A stretch of 64,000 nt of DNA from Hirsutella rhossiliensis. Lineage: Eukaryota > Ascomycota > Sordariomycetes > Hypocreales > Ophiocordycipitaceae. A program made the position numbers and the translations under genes. The DNA lies in NCBI RefSeq assembly GCF_020360975.1, contig NW_025408670.1:5084001-5148000 (forward strand). Reading direction: 5' to 3'. This document shows, one piece after another, positions 13,428 through 24,495 of the stretch (the stretch's first letter is position 1; each line of letters opens with the position of its first letter). Under the pieces are notes generated by a model that made no database searches, was not told where the DNA came from, and saw nothing but the letters and a program-made list of their open reading frames with translations.

Positions 13428-16400
13428 TCATGCATTCACGGGCTGGATCGGGTGTTTGGACAAGTGACCCGGCTCCAGCGGCAATTCTTCATCCGCAGTG
13501 CCGCTGTCCTTCTCCCTCTTCTCTTGGGGCACCTGGTCCCTCCTGACCTCATACAAAGGCTCCTCTGCTTCGACCTTGGCCCCCTTCTCAACCAGGGGCT
13601 GAGGTGATCTGCGCCCGTCAGAAAAGCTAACTGCGGCTTCGCTTTCACCATCGGAAGGGATGGCAAGTCTTCCACCCGCCGAGACGCTCCTAGCTGCCTG
13701 CGCGGAAGAGTATCTCCTGTGAAGCTCCCGGAAGCTCCGGGCTGTAGCAGTTCCGGCGCTCGTAGTTGACTCTCTTCGATCGCTCTGCTCGTGTTCCTGC
13801 GGTGGTTCTGGTGAAGCTTCATGGCCTGAGAGGAAAACGTCATCTGGTGCTGCGCTCTGCACAGGGGAGCCGATTGGTTGCTCTGCTTGCTGCTGTTGCT
13901 TTCGAGCAAAGACCTTGTCGTCTTGGGACATGCTTTGAAGCTCGGTGCCTAGGTTGATGACGGATGCTTTTTTCCCGTGGACCACAAAGCTCCCCGTACC
14001 ACGGGTGAGCATGATATCCTGTGCTCCATCTTCGAATGCTCCGGCCGTAGTGACGTCCTTGCCCTTTCTGCCCCGGTGATGCGGAAGATGGCCAGCACCC
14101 TCCCTAAGCGTGCGCTGGAGGCTCCGTCTGATTTTGCTTCTATCCACCTTGTCGCGATCCTGGAGAGCACCATGATCGGCACTTTCGGCTGAAGTTGACA
14201 CCGTAATTTTGTCAATGGAGACTCTGCCTGATCTAGCCTCCCACAGGCCGGTTTGCTTCAAAAAGTCACGCTCGTCGGCGTCGACCTCATCCTGGCTACG
14301 ATGGGTTTTGCTTGACGACGCCGTGTCCCTCCCATCTCGAGATGAAGTCGGTCGTGGCTGAGGAGTGGACGTGGGAGAGGGAACTGGCGAAGCAGCAAAG
14401 CTTGAAACGGACCCGTGCCTGGTGCTTCCCGTGTCAGACGCTGTCTGGGATGGATCGTGTGATTCCCGACGCGACTTAATTGCACTCGGGGGTGGGGTTT
14501 GAAAAGTCTGCTTGGAGGATGACTCGGCCTCGTGAGGGGCCTCGGTTGCGCTCGAGAAGCGAGAGGTGTTGAGATTCGCGGGCGTTTGAGGGCTCGACTC
14601 GGTAGCGCTATGCCGGTCGGAGTTGTTCTCGAGATGGGTAGATAGCGGTCGTGGGATAGGGGATGCTCTCTGTTCGGTGTCCACATGGGCTTTTGTTGGC
14701 GTGGCCGTCGACGCAGACGTTGGTCGGTCTTCCGCAAGGTCCTGAACTAGAATATCGCGATGGCAAGTTTCTTTCCATATCTCCATGCGAGTCCACTTGA
14801 GCTGTGCGGCCATGCGAGCCGCGGCCAGCAAGAGTGATTCCCTCGTCCTGGGCTGGATGGGCGCCAATATTTGAAGATGACGGGCGTTCCTGAGATGTTC
14901 CTCAAGTCGTTTTTGAGCATCCTCGACCTTACGGTCAGCTTCTGTAATCTTCTGCTGCAGCCCGTCCCGCCTGGCTGTTTGGATGTCCTGCGCCATCTTG
15001 TGATCAATCCGGCCGCGCGCAATGGAAACAGGGCCGGTTGGGGTCTGGATAAGCTGCGTGGCGTCGGAGCTATCGAGACGCCTCATGCCGCGACGGCCCT
15101 GGCCATCGTAGTGGCCTCCAACGACACCTCGCATCCTAACCCCTGATGTCCTAAAAGCAGCAGCGTAATTAAGCTTGGCTAGCCAGTCGTTTCGCTCCTC
15201 CTCGTTGTCGGCGAGAAGCACCTCATCCAGCCCGCCTTGTCTGACGTAGACAAAAGCATTCTTGTGCTTTTTGTACGTGGTGTCCACAAGAGCGACAGCC
15301 CCTTGCGTGGACATCAATGCATCCGGCTTGAACTCCTCCAGGGGTGGCTTGAAGATGATGGGGATCCCGTCATGCCCCGCCTTGAGGTGATTTTCGTACT
15401 GGTGCATCAGATTCTTGATCCAACTGGTGTTCTGGAAAAAGTACAGCTGGGCTCCGGTGAGAATGGCTCCCCATTCTTGCCAAGGCGAGCGTGTCTTCCT
15501 CCTCTTGATTTCCTTTCGCCACAGTAGGCCGACCTTTGTGATCTTGATATCCACGATGCCGGGGTGCGCCTCGGCGGGATTCGTGGCTGTCTTTTCCGAC
15601 ATGAAAGCGTCGGGGCGAGATCTGGCCGAGACAATTTGCAGAACTCCCGTCCTGAAGAAGGTCTTTTGCAAATCTCTTAGGTTGAGGCTGGTGGAGGTGC
15701 CCAAATAAGTGTAGTGATCATCCAAGGACATTGCATCCTTGAGATTCGGCCGCAAAGCATCCAGATTGCCATCCATTATTAGCGTGTACGGGTCTATGGG
15801 TTCCTTGATAGCTCGCTTGGCAGGATCCCCAGGGTTGGCTGAAAAGAGTTGCTTCTTCTTCTTCCTCTTGTTTGTGGCGTTGCGTTCTGAGTTCAGGTCG
15901 ATCTCGTCTTCCACGTGGATAAAGGGCGTGTAGGATATATTGTCATAAAAGCATTCGAGGATCTCGTCAAAAATGCCTTCCCCACGAGTGTTCTTCAGAT
16001 AGTCTGACTTTTGCATCTTGTGCTTGTTGTTCTTGTTGAAAACATCCGTGTGAAGAATCAACTGGGAGAAGGCGATGAAATAGGCTTGATCTGGGGATGA
16101 GTAAATACCAGGGTTGCACTCATGATAGCGGTTGGCAAACGCCTGCAGGCATCTGTCTATCTGCTGGGTCTCCTTTGGCAACTCAGCCTCCATCAATAGC
16201 TTTCGAAGGGCCATGTCCATCGGGTCACCGAAAAAGCTGAATTTTCTCATATAGCTTCTCAGCACGGCGGCCGTGAAAGGATCGGTGCCTTTGGAGACGG
16301 CGGACGCGATCAGCCCTCGGCTAACGACTTCTTCAAGGCGCGCGAGGTACTTGGCTGGTGACTCGTCATCACGACGTTCTGGCAGCACAATGGAGCCTCT

Positions 16401-17671
16401 CGACAATTGAAGAGAGTTGCTCTTGGACGTAATGGAGCCTGGAGTCGCAGGCGTCAGCGAGCCCTGGCGGCTCAGCTCGGAATTCTGGCGAATGCGGCTT
16501 AGCCCGAATAGGTCCCCAAAGCTCTTGCGGCCAGTTGAAGTCGAGGTTCGTGTCGTAGGCGGAAGAAGGTGGTCGTCCGTTGATTCGCGGCCCATGGAGC
16601 TCATGGTGGACGATCTCTCCCTCAGCAGATGAGCCCGTGTCGGCGAAGAGTGGCTGGAATGGGTGGCGCTGCTACGGGCGAGGAGAGCGGTGGGAGCTGC
16701 TTGAGCAACCGACCCATCTTCATGGCGATCAGTCCGGGCACGCGGAGTTGTTGCACTCCGGGCCGAGCTAGGACGTGGTGTGGAACCTGCGCCAAGGGAC
16801 GTTGACGAGGCGCTCGCGGGTTGGGCCGCGTTCTTCTGCGGAAGATGTGCCATGGGAAATAGTTGTTCGGGGGCCCTTTTTCCTCTGCGTAGCTTGAAGA
16901 AGGGCGTGGAAGATTGGGGTTTCCTGATGGTGGACGACGGGCTGGGATGGGAGACGTGGTCGACGGAGCTTGCATCGGACTTGGAGGAGTCGGACTGACG
17001 CTTGTTGGAGGCATCGAGAGCGGCGCCATTGGGGCCGGGAGAAGGAGATCGTGGCTCGGTAAGGGTAGCGAGGGATGGGCGGCCTCTGTCTTCCGTAAAC
17101 GAGGCCCTTGGGGGCTGGCGAGGCTGGTTCTTGGCATCGTCGTCATCTCGCCGGGGGATGTCGTTGGAGCGTCGAAACTTTGCAGCGAGACTCATGCGAG
17201 ACGACATTTTCTTGGGGCCGGTAATTTCGTTTGTCGGGGCAGTAGTGACAATGGCGGGGGCTGGATGTGTTTATGAACTTGGTCAGCAAACAGAGAGTGG
17301 GCAAGGCGAACAAGGGTGCGGGATCAAGTACGTCTCGGGACAGGGGGAGGCCGTTCGGCCTGCTGCTTGGCCCTGAGAGAGAGCTGAGAGTCGGATGCAT
17401 TTCGGAAGCGCAAGACGGAGAAGCGTCGATGTTTGTTGGACTCTTGCTCGGCCTGGGCGGATTCGCGGCTCGGTGGCTGAGGCGAGGCGGCGTCTGGAAG
17501 GGCGATTGGCGGGGGCCGCCGTTGCTGCTGGCGCAGGGGCTGCTGTGCCGAAAGGGCAGAGGCAAGAGGCGCACCGGAGTCGCTGTCATCGTCGGCGTTG
17601 CTTGGGTTGTTGTCGTCGGAGGCTCTTGGCGCAGCGGCATTCAGGCGTCGCATGTCAGTCTCGCTAGCCAT
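13428..17671 (-). CDS. Sec7-PH domain Arf guanine nucleotide exchange factor, Syt1-like
   Basis: Exons 17332-17671 and 13428-17260 give 1390 residues (1399 if the in-frame ATG at 17698 is used; 17671 has the better context). A long disordered Ser/Pro-rich N-terminus precedes a Sec7 domain at about residues 405-560. The motif LPKETQQIDR corresponds to the LPGEAQKIDR segment, so the catalytic glutamate finger is kept while neighbouring Gly and Ala are replaced. SSPDQAYFIAFSQLILHTDV is the second conserved Sec7 segment. A PH domain follows at about 675-820 (GAILTGAQLYFFQNTSW), then a short coiled coil and a long disordered tail. This layout matches yeast Syt1. Role: activates Arf-family GTPases at late Golgi or endosomal membranes. 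Confidence 0.87.
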
Positions 17672-18724
17672 GGTGCCTCGACGACGAAGTAAAGGCATGG
17701 CTGGGGGCGATGGTCATGGCACGCGACGGCGCCTGGCCGATGGATCCGAGGAAGCCGTTGCAGAGGCAGAGGGTGAGCGGTTTGGGAGACGACAACGTTC
17801 TCGTCACTTAGAGTTTGCTGCGACAGCAAATGTCTAGTTTCCGGGAGGCCACGGCCGTCGCTGTGGGTTCACGTGGAAATCATTTGCGCTGGTCGTCGAC
17901 GCCGTCGTCAAGCCGCGTGGTTTTGGAAGCTGTCGCAAGTCTCGTAGGATGGCTCTCGTCTTGTGTCCCCTCGCCTTGTGTCGCAATGCTCTCTGTTTGT
18001 TCGAGGCCCGGATTGACTGACTGGAGGATGATGGAAGGTTAAGGGCATGGGAAGGTAATAATAGTTGGAAGGAGGCATGCTAACAATTGTCAGGCGCAGC
18101 GGCGGCCAGGGGCTGTGGCTCTGTTCGGTGCAGGTGCTGCCAGCGGGTACGTACTGTACCTACTTGGTACCTAAGGTATGTATCTCGGTCCTTACTGTAA
18201 GGTAGAGAGAGAAAGCCGTCAGGCACTCAAAACACATGCCATGGGTACCCAGCTGTATCCAGGAGATTGGCGGCACCTTGCTCAGCCCACAACGCATGCA
18301 CAAAGTACCGGCAGATACAAGCCCCGGATACCCTTAGTCAGAGAGTGCTGACTGAAGCACCAACGGAGGATAGGTAACCTAGGAGGTGTTAGGTAATTAC
18401 TGCTAAGGCAATGCCGATGTCATGGCATGATGCGGCGACAAGTGTTGGTAGGTACAAGTAAGTTCCTGGTTGACTCGGTGCCTTCGTGTATCTACACGGA
18501 TATCTAGGTACCTACCTTACAAGGTACATAGTATGTACCTGACTAAAAGGCTCCATCGAAAGAACATACCGCTAATTACTGAGTGGTGCCGCCTTCTTAC
18601 ATGGAACGAGGCAAGATCCATCAGTAACGCCTCCCCGTCTCCTCCTCCTCCTACTACCCATACCAGCTGGTTCAGAAGACACGCCTTTTCCATCATCTCT
18701 AAAGCGCCGACACTTGCAGCGGGC
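17672..18724. other. Divergent intergenic region, Syt1-like/ECM14
   Basis: About 1 kb with no supported gene. CCTAGG/GTACC palindromic tracts occur at about 18150-18182, 18375-18395 and 18503-18540. An open frame runs from 18470 into ECM14, but the part before 18725 has no signal peptide or similarity. Confidence 0.5.
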
Positions 18725-20383
18725 ATGGGAAACCCCAGCGTCGCTGGTCCATCGACCCGGCCGTCAATCCCTCTGCTGTTGCTGCTGCTGCTCGCACTAC
18801 TCCATCCGGCCCTCTCCGCCGGCGTCCACTACAACAACTGTCCAAACGTCCGTTTGTTCCCATGGCTGGCAAGGCTTCGTGACTCCGCCATCGAGCATGT
18901 TTTTGGGCGCCATCCGTCAAAGGCCGCTGACCAGCCATCGGATGTTGCCCAAATCCCGCCGGCAAAGTATGCCAACGAGCTCGTTCTCCGTTTCAACATT
19001 AGCACGGCCGATGAAGAAACGACCCTCTCCGAGGCCGCCGCTCGGCTCTTCCTCGACGTATGGGCCTTCACCGATGACTTCGTCGACATACGCCTCCATG
19101 CCGACGAGGTGGCGCCTCTCCTCGGTCTCCTCCCGCAATCTCTCCGCTCGTCTCAGTCGACCTTGATCTCCGACCTCGCTGCCGCTGTGCATCAGTCCTT
19201 GCCTTCGAATGGTCGCCCGGATACCGTCGAGGCCGAGGCTGTCTCTCAGGCACTCCTCACACCGTTGGCGCCCGAAGACAACCTCTTCTTCCACGATTAC
19301 CAGCCGCTTCCTGTCATTATCCGCTGGTTGCGCCTGCTCGAGGCTATGTTTCCCTCGTATGTCAGTTACGTCACAGTGGGCAAATCATTCGAGGGCAGAG
19401 ATATACCGGCCCTGCGCGTCGGCTTGTCCGACCTGTCCGATTCCGATGTCCCGCGAAAGACGGTTGTCGTCACCGGAGGCCTCCACGCGCGTGAATGGAT
19501 TTCGACCAGCACCGTCAACTACTTGGCTTGGTCGTTCATTACATCGTTCGGCAAGGAGCGGATGATTAGGAAGCTACTCAGTAATTTTGACATGGTTTTT
19601 ATGCCCGTCATCAACCCGGATGGTTTCGAATACACGTGGAAAACAGATCGTCTGTGGCGCAAGTCCAGACAGCCAACGCGGATACGTTTTTGCCGCGGTC
19701 TGGACCTTGACCACGCGTTCGGCTTCGAGTGGGACGACTCGCAAAACCAGAGCGACCCTTGCTCTGAAAGTTACGGTGGACAAGAGCCATTCCAGGCTGT
19801 CGAGGCGATGCAGCTCGCCAAGTGGGCTCGCAACGGGACCCTTAACAAGGTCCAGTTCGTGGCATTCCTCGATCTTCACTCCTACTCTCAGCAAATTCTC
19901 TTCCCCTTCTCGTCCTCGTGTGCCGTGGACCCTCCGAACCTGGAGAATTTGGAAGAGGTCGCCACAGGCATCGCCAGAGCTATCCGGATCTCGAACGGAG
20001 AGCCGTACGCAGTCGCTCGGGCCTGCGAAGGCGCCGTGGCGGCCAAGGAGCCGCGCCGGAACAAGCCGCAGTCTCGTATCGAGTCGGGGGGAGGCTCCGC
20101 CATTGACTGGTTTTATCACGAGATGGGGGCCCGTTTCAGTTACCAGATCAAGCTCCGAGATACTGGCACTTATGCCTTTCTTTTGCCTAAGGAGCAAATC
20201 ATACCGACCGGCGAGGAAATGTTCAATGCCATGAAATACCTGGGCGACTACCTCTTGGGCAACAATGGGATCGAGCGAGACTGGGCAAAAGAGGCGGGCG
20301 GAGATGACATGGACAGCCTCGGAATCGGCGACGACGGAGCAAGCAGCCCAGAGCTCAGAAAACGGAGAGTTGCTCGCAGGTAA
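18725..20383 (+). CDS. ECM14: Inactive M14 metallocarboxypeptidase homologue Ecm14
   Basis: Single exon, 552 residues from the ATG at 18725; this start gives a signal peptide (IPLLLLLLLALLHPALSA) that upstream methionines would bury. A propeptide region spans about 55-150 and a carboxypeptidase-A fold about 190-510. The zinc ligands are kept: HARE (His254, Glu257) and LDLHSYS (His385). Where active enzymes have the general-base glutamate in FELRDTG, this protein reads IKLRDTG (Lys476). The substrate-binding DLNRNFG segment reads DLDHAFG. Ecm14 proteins are known as secreted or vacuolar pseudo-peptidases linked to cell-wall organisation, so the loss is expected. A Ser/Gly/Arg-rich tail follows residue 520. 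Its stop lies 159 bases from the end of the convergent MAPEG gene. Confidence 0.92.
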   Translation: MGNPSVAGPSTRPSIPLLLLLLLALLHPALSAGVHYNNCPNVRLFPWLARLRDSAIEHVFGRHPSKAADQPSDVAQIPPAKYANELVLRFNISTADEETTLSEAAARLFLDVWAFTDDFVDIRLHADEVAPLLGLLPQSLRSSQSTLISDLAAAVHQSLPSNGRPDTVEAEAVSQALLTPLAPEDNLFFHDYQPLPVIIRWLRLLEAMFPSYVSYVTVGKSFEGRDIPALRVGLSDLSDSDVPRKTVVVTGGLHAREWISTSTVNYLAWSFITSFGKERMIRKLLSNFDMVFMPVINPDGFEYTWKTDRLWRKSRQPTRIRFCRGLDLDHAFGFEWDDSQNQSDPCSESYGGQEPFQAVEAMQLAKWARNGTLNKVQFVAFLDLHSYSQQILFPFSSSCAVDPPNLENLEEVATGIARAIRISNGEPYAVARACEGAVAAKEPRRNKPQSRIESGGGSAIDWFYHEMGARFSYQIKLRDTGTYAFLLPKEQIIPTGEEMFNAMKYLGDYLLGNNGIERDWAKEAGGDDMDSLGIGDDGASSPELRKRRVARR

Positions 20384-20542
20384 CAAAGTTGACAAACTGT
20401 CACGGGTTATACGGCCAAGCTACGGAGGCTGCTAGTTCAGTTATCGACACAGAGAGGAGACCTTGGCCGGCAGGTCGCAGCAAGATACAGCACCCCACAC
20501 GATTCGGCACATGATCCAAACCAGGGAGAGGAAAAGATTCTT

Positions 20543-21166
20543 CTATTGGCCTAGGACGAGCATGACGGAGGTATAAGCGGCCGCGAGTTTGAGCAATGAG
20601 TCAGATAAGGATGCGCCGATGGAGCCGCTGCAGCAGAAATGATTAATCAGTGGGACACGAGGCAGAGACGGCCAAGGACGTACGCGAGCCTGCCGGCAGG
20701 GCCGGCAGAGGTATAGCCAAGGACATAGATGACTCTGGAAACAGCCCAGCCGGCGCCGAGGACAGCGGCGGGAAAGGGGTAGCGAAGGCCGGCGATGAGG
20801 AGAGCGCCAAGAAAGGAAGTGTGGTTCTCGGTGAAGTTGGAGTGAGCTCGCTGGGCTGGGGCAAGGTTAGAGAGCACGCAGGACATGGGGAACACGGCGG
20901 GTTACGTGCCGCAGTTGAAGAGATAGGCATTGGGGTCCTTGTCGGCCTGCTCGGTTGTAGCATAGGCGATAGGATACTTCAAGCCACTGGCCTTGCGGAA
21001 CTTGGATGTGCGCACGACATGAAGGGTGTTGACGAAGAAGGTGCTTGTGGCGGCTGCGAGGACGAGGCTGAATGGAAGGTTTGTTAGCTGGGCGAGAGAC
21101 CAAGTGGCAGAGCGTGGGCATTGGCACCGACCCGTACTGGTCCGGGAGCTCGAGCAGGAAAGGCAT
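20543..21166 (-). CDS. MAPEG-family membrane protein (microsomal glutathione S-transferase 3-like)
   Basis: Exons 21132-21166, 20910-21067, 20684-20855 and 20543-20627 give 149 residues, the normal MAPEG length. The protein starts MPFLLELPDQYGLVLAAATS, has the core NCAQRAHSNFTENHTSF corresponding to the conserved N-x-x-Q-R-A-H-x-N segment, and four predicted membrane helices, ending GSIGASLSDSLLKLAAAYTS. The intron 20856-20909 reads correctly only with a GC donor (GCACGT); the nearby GT (donor at 20905) shifts the frame and destroys the family motif. Likely role: glutathione transferase or peroxidase activity in ER membranes. The last exon was found from a strong GTACGT donor and restores a family-like C-terminus; without it the frame stops at 20647. 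Confidence 0.87.
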
Positions 21167-21331
21167 CTTTTTTTGCGAGAGTTGGCAGAGGCGAGCACTG
21201 GGAACAAGGGAAGTCGAGAGTCGGATGAGACGGGGGTTGAGAAGGCAGGGAGAAGTGGGGATGGAAGAGAAGGACGGGAGTCGAGCCTCCTTCTTATGTA
21301 GTCGGCCGCTTCGCAGGGCGGATGGAGGAGG

Positions 21332-21432
21332 CTACCTACCTAGGTAAAGTACCCAAGGTAGGTAGGTGACTTGGGTGGTAGGTACGGCGTACTAGTAGGC
21401 ATGTAGGTACAGTAGGTACCTCGGTACCTAGT
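21332..21432. repeat. TAGGTA/CCTAGG palindromic tract
   Basis: Within 100 bases the words TACCTAGGTA, GGTAGGTA, GTAGGTACAGTAGGTACC and GGTACCTAG occur in both orientations. The tract lies upstream of the MAPEG gene start. Confidence 0.7.
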
Positions 21433-21589
21433 AATAGTAAGACGGTACGTGGACCTACGGGGACTCGGCGGGATTGAGGGAGATCCGGGGTTCGGACCTC
21501 CCTGCCCCAGGGGCTCCTTGAAGGCCCCCCTCCGCCTCCGCAGTTGCCGCCGCCGGCGTCAAACGCCGGAACAGGGACTTGGCCGCTAG

Positions 21590-21660
21590 GCAGGTAGGGA
21601 GTAGATAGCTAGGTAGGTAGGTATAGTTAGTGGGTACAGTACCTAGGTACAGACGTAGGT
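21590..21660. repeat. Second TAGGTA/CCTAGG palindromic tract
   Basis: Contains CTAGGTAGGTAGGTA and the perfect palindrome GTACCTAGGTAC, 150 bases beyond the preceding tract. Confidence 0.7.
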
Positions 21661-21864
21661 AAGTGTCGAACAGGGCAAATACCACTTAACCACCAGCAAA
21701 ATAGGGGCACCCCCAGTGAAGGTGTTATTGGTATAGTTTATAAGTCTTTGTCCTGCTGACAGTAATTAAGGTACCATGCCATTTGGTAATAATGAAGTTG
21801 GTGCCTGGGAGAATGACGAGGCTAGGCAGGGTACAGAGTAATTACGTACGACCCACCTAGGTAC

Positions 21865-21920
21865 TGCACTCCTACGGCACTCCTACGGCACTCCTACTGC
21901 ACTCCTACTGCACTCTGCAC
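21865..21920. repeat. 11-base tandem repeat
   Basis: Four copies of KGCACTCCTAC (first base T or G) followed by a partial copy TGCACTCTGCAC. No coding potential. Confidence 0.85.
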
Positions 21921-22054
21921 TCCCCCGGTGTTCCGGTCTGGTGGGTCATCAGCATCATCAACTTTGCAAGTCCGCACCAAAGTCCGCATCTGAACTCTCT
22001 TCCTGACCTCGACCTGCCGCTTACAAAGCCGCACCAGCATCCGTCGGCGTGCAG

Positions 22055-23855
22055 TTAGCCCGTACACCTCTCTTCCGGTGGCCGCCAGGGCAGGCCCAGG
22101 CCCTCAAAGACTCGCTTCTCGGCCGTCTCCATGTCCGGCGCCGGGCCCCGGTCCCAAGACGCTCCGTCCCCTCCGGCCCCCTCCAGGTCCACCCACTCGC
22201 CCGTGTCTTGCCTCCGGATCCCGCTGCTGTCAAACTTGAGGCCCAGTTCCCGCTTGCAGTACCGCCGCAGGTCGCGCTGGAACGTGGTCCCGCCGCTCCA
22301 GCCCAGCAACGCGCACCCCACCGTCTTCCACGGACTGACGATTATGTCCACGCGCCGGTGCGGCGTCGGCTCCGTCTCCGTCGTGCTGCCCGGCGCCTGC
22401 CACACCACCATGGCCTTGTCCAGCGTGTCGAATCCTGTGCCCCGGCCTGCGCCGTCTCCCTTCCACGGCAGTGGGATCTGGCCCCGTTCGCTATTTCTCG
22501 TCCACAGACTCAGCGTGTGAGTGATGAAGCCGCCTCTCTCCAGGCTTAGCACCACCTTGTCTGTGAAACTCAGCGTCCTGGATTCGTCTCGGTGGCTCAG
22601 AATCACGTCGACGTCCCCGCTTTCCCCTTTCCCTCTTCGATGACCTCCCGCAATCGTCATTTCGAAGCCGGCGTCGATTCCTCGCGCGTTCGACAGAATG
22701 ATTTGCGCAATGGCCTCGACTTCTCGGCGCGGAATCTTGAGTTTCAACTCATCATAGAACTTGACCCCTATCTGCTGTGCCCGGCTGAGAGACGCCCACC
22801 CGTGCTCGACAACATCGTCGAGATTCCTCCATCCTGTCTCATGTTAGCAGATGGTCTAATATGCTCCCTTGTCGCCGGTTGCCTAACCCTTGGCGTAGAA
22901 TTCTCGAGCGACGCTGTCTCCCACGCCCCAAATGCCGTAGAAGAGTTTGAGGACAGCCAGCTTGGGATCCGACATCGCATCGGCTGCCTCCTTGGTTTGG
23001 CCGTGTTCGCGCCACTGCTGATAGAGCGCGGCGATCTTGCCGCCGCAGCCCGGGAGCCTGGCGATTTCTAAGCGGTGACTTCTGTTCAACACATGGCGCC
23101 AACGGATTCGTCGAGGGAGTCTTACCCAGAGACCATCGCAGTGGATGCGGGTACGCGGCCAACGTCGCAATGGACGTCGAGTACGCCCTCACACCGATCT
23201 GGTCTCCTTGGAGAAGACGCAGAGTTCGGATGCTCTTGAGCTCTTCGATGAAGGCAGCATTGGGGCTGTGGACGGGTGTTGGCCGCTGGCACGAGTACGT
23301 GGTATGGAGGTACGCGGGCACCAAGGGCTGAATCGCGTCATGTTCGGATGTCGTTTGATGGGCCAAAGCCGGTGGGGGATGACGTGACCGGCCGGGTCCA
23401 TGCGAAGCACCTCTCAACGCCTGCATGGATGAGGTGCCACCGCTCACGCGCCGTGCACGCCACGGGATGCCCGTCGTGGCGGGCGATGGTGGGCGTTTTC
23501 TCGACGAGCCAGCGTCCAGCCTGCGGCCCCGATAGAGGAGATAATCGTCCGTGGGCAGCACAGTGTCCCGTTGCAGACAATCCGTGAGCCAAGAGAGCTT
23601 GAGCACTTGGACCGAGGCGGCCACCTCGGAAGCCCCGCCGCCACGGGCAAGGGCGCCTCCGAGGATTGGCTCCGTGTCGAGCTTGAGGCGTCTGAGCTCA
23701 AACTGGGCGCGTGCCGTCTTGGAGATGTTGCCCACGACGACTTGAGCCTCGTGGATGTCGTACGTCAGGGACGGGATGCTGCCCTCGAGCCGGTGGAGCT
23801 CGTCCGGCGACAGGTGAGTCGAGAGCAGGTAGATGGGGGGGAAGTCGAGCGGCAT
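22055..23855 (-). CDS. POL4: Family-X DNA polymerase (Pol4 type)
   Basis: Exons 23126-23855, 22888-23067 and 22055-22833 give 562 residues. A BRCT domain occupies about residues 1-115 (start MPLDFPPIYLLSTHLSPDEL, later LKLSWLTDCLQ). The polymerase part has the helix-hairpin-helix DNA-binding segments (IARLPGCGGKIAAL, FYGIWGVGDSVAREFYAKGW) and the nucleotidyltransferase signature GGHRRGKGESGDVDVI, with metal-binding Asp377 and Asp379 and a third Asp466 in RRVDIIV. The family fills small gaps in non-homologous end joining and base-excision repair in the nucleus. Start chosen at 23855 because it opens directly into the BRCT fold; another ATG in frame at 23927 is possible. A proline-rich linker of about 100 residues separates BRCT and catalytic regions. 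Confidence 0.92.
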
Positions 23856-24495
23856 TTCAGTGGTCCCTCGAAAGACATGGCGACAGCAAGGGTGGTCGTT
23901 TGTCGTCGATAGCTCAAGCCCATGCATGAGGGAGGGAAGTGGCAAGGTTGCCACTTGCTAGGGCCAGTCAATGCGCCGGTCAATACGTTTTTGCCCAGAC
24001 GCGCGACAACAAGGAGGCTCTCGCTCCCGGCAGCATCGCGGGCTCCGCTGCGCCAGCGCCCACAACGCGTGTTCAATTAAATATATGGCGCACGGGATGA
24101 CGGGAGAGGCAAAAGAAACCCTGTTTTATTCTGTCGACGGAGGTACCAACCAGGGCAGGCTGCAGCCTCGCCGAGATACAGCACAGTACATCGAGTCAAC
24201 TGCAAACTTCTATTTCATCGGACAAGCACTCTCAGATGCATCCATGGACCCAGGCAGGTGACTGGGCTGGCTTTTACTGCGTACAGTGTGCTGCAATCTC
24301 TCTACTTCTCCTTGTCCCGCGGTTGCGCGCGTGTCCCCTTCCCCTCGGCCATCTGCACGATATTGCCATCGCCCTTCGTCCATCCTGTCACAGCAGACGT
24401 GATCCTCTATCCTCCGTGGCTCCAGAGTTCACTCCCCTTGCCTCCCACTCGCTGGCGCGTTCCTCCCGTCTTGCCCCTAATTTCGCCTGTGTTCT
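23856..24495. other. Intergenic region, TFA1/POL4
   Basis: A 640-base gap between two genes on the minus strand. It should contain the TFA1 3' end and the POL4 promoter. No gene or repeat seen. Confidence 0.5.

Larger units (their letters stand above)
21167..22054. other. Intergenic region, MAPEG/POL4
   Basis: About 890 bases with no gene. It is unusually rich in short repeats: two tracts of GTAGGTA/CCTAGG words and an 11-base tandem array, listed separately. Confidence 0.6.

Noticed and set aside
22049..22549. 166-codon frame antisense to POL4
   Set aside because: Entirely antisense to the catalytic exon with its confirmed DVD motif.
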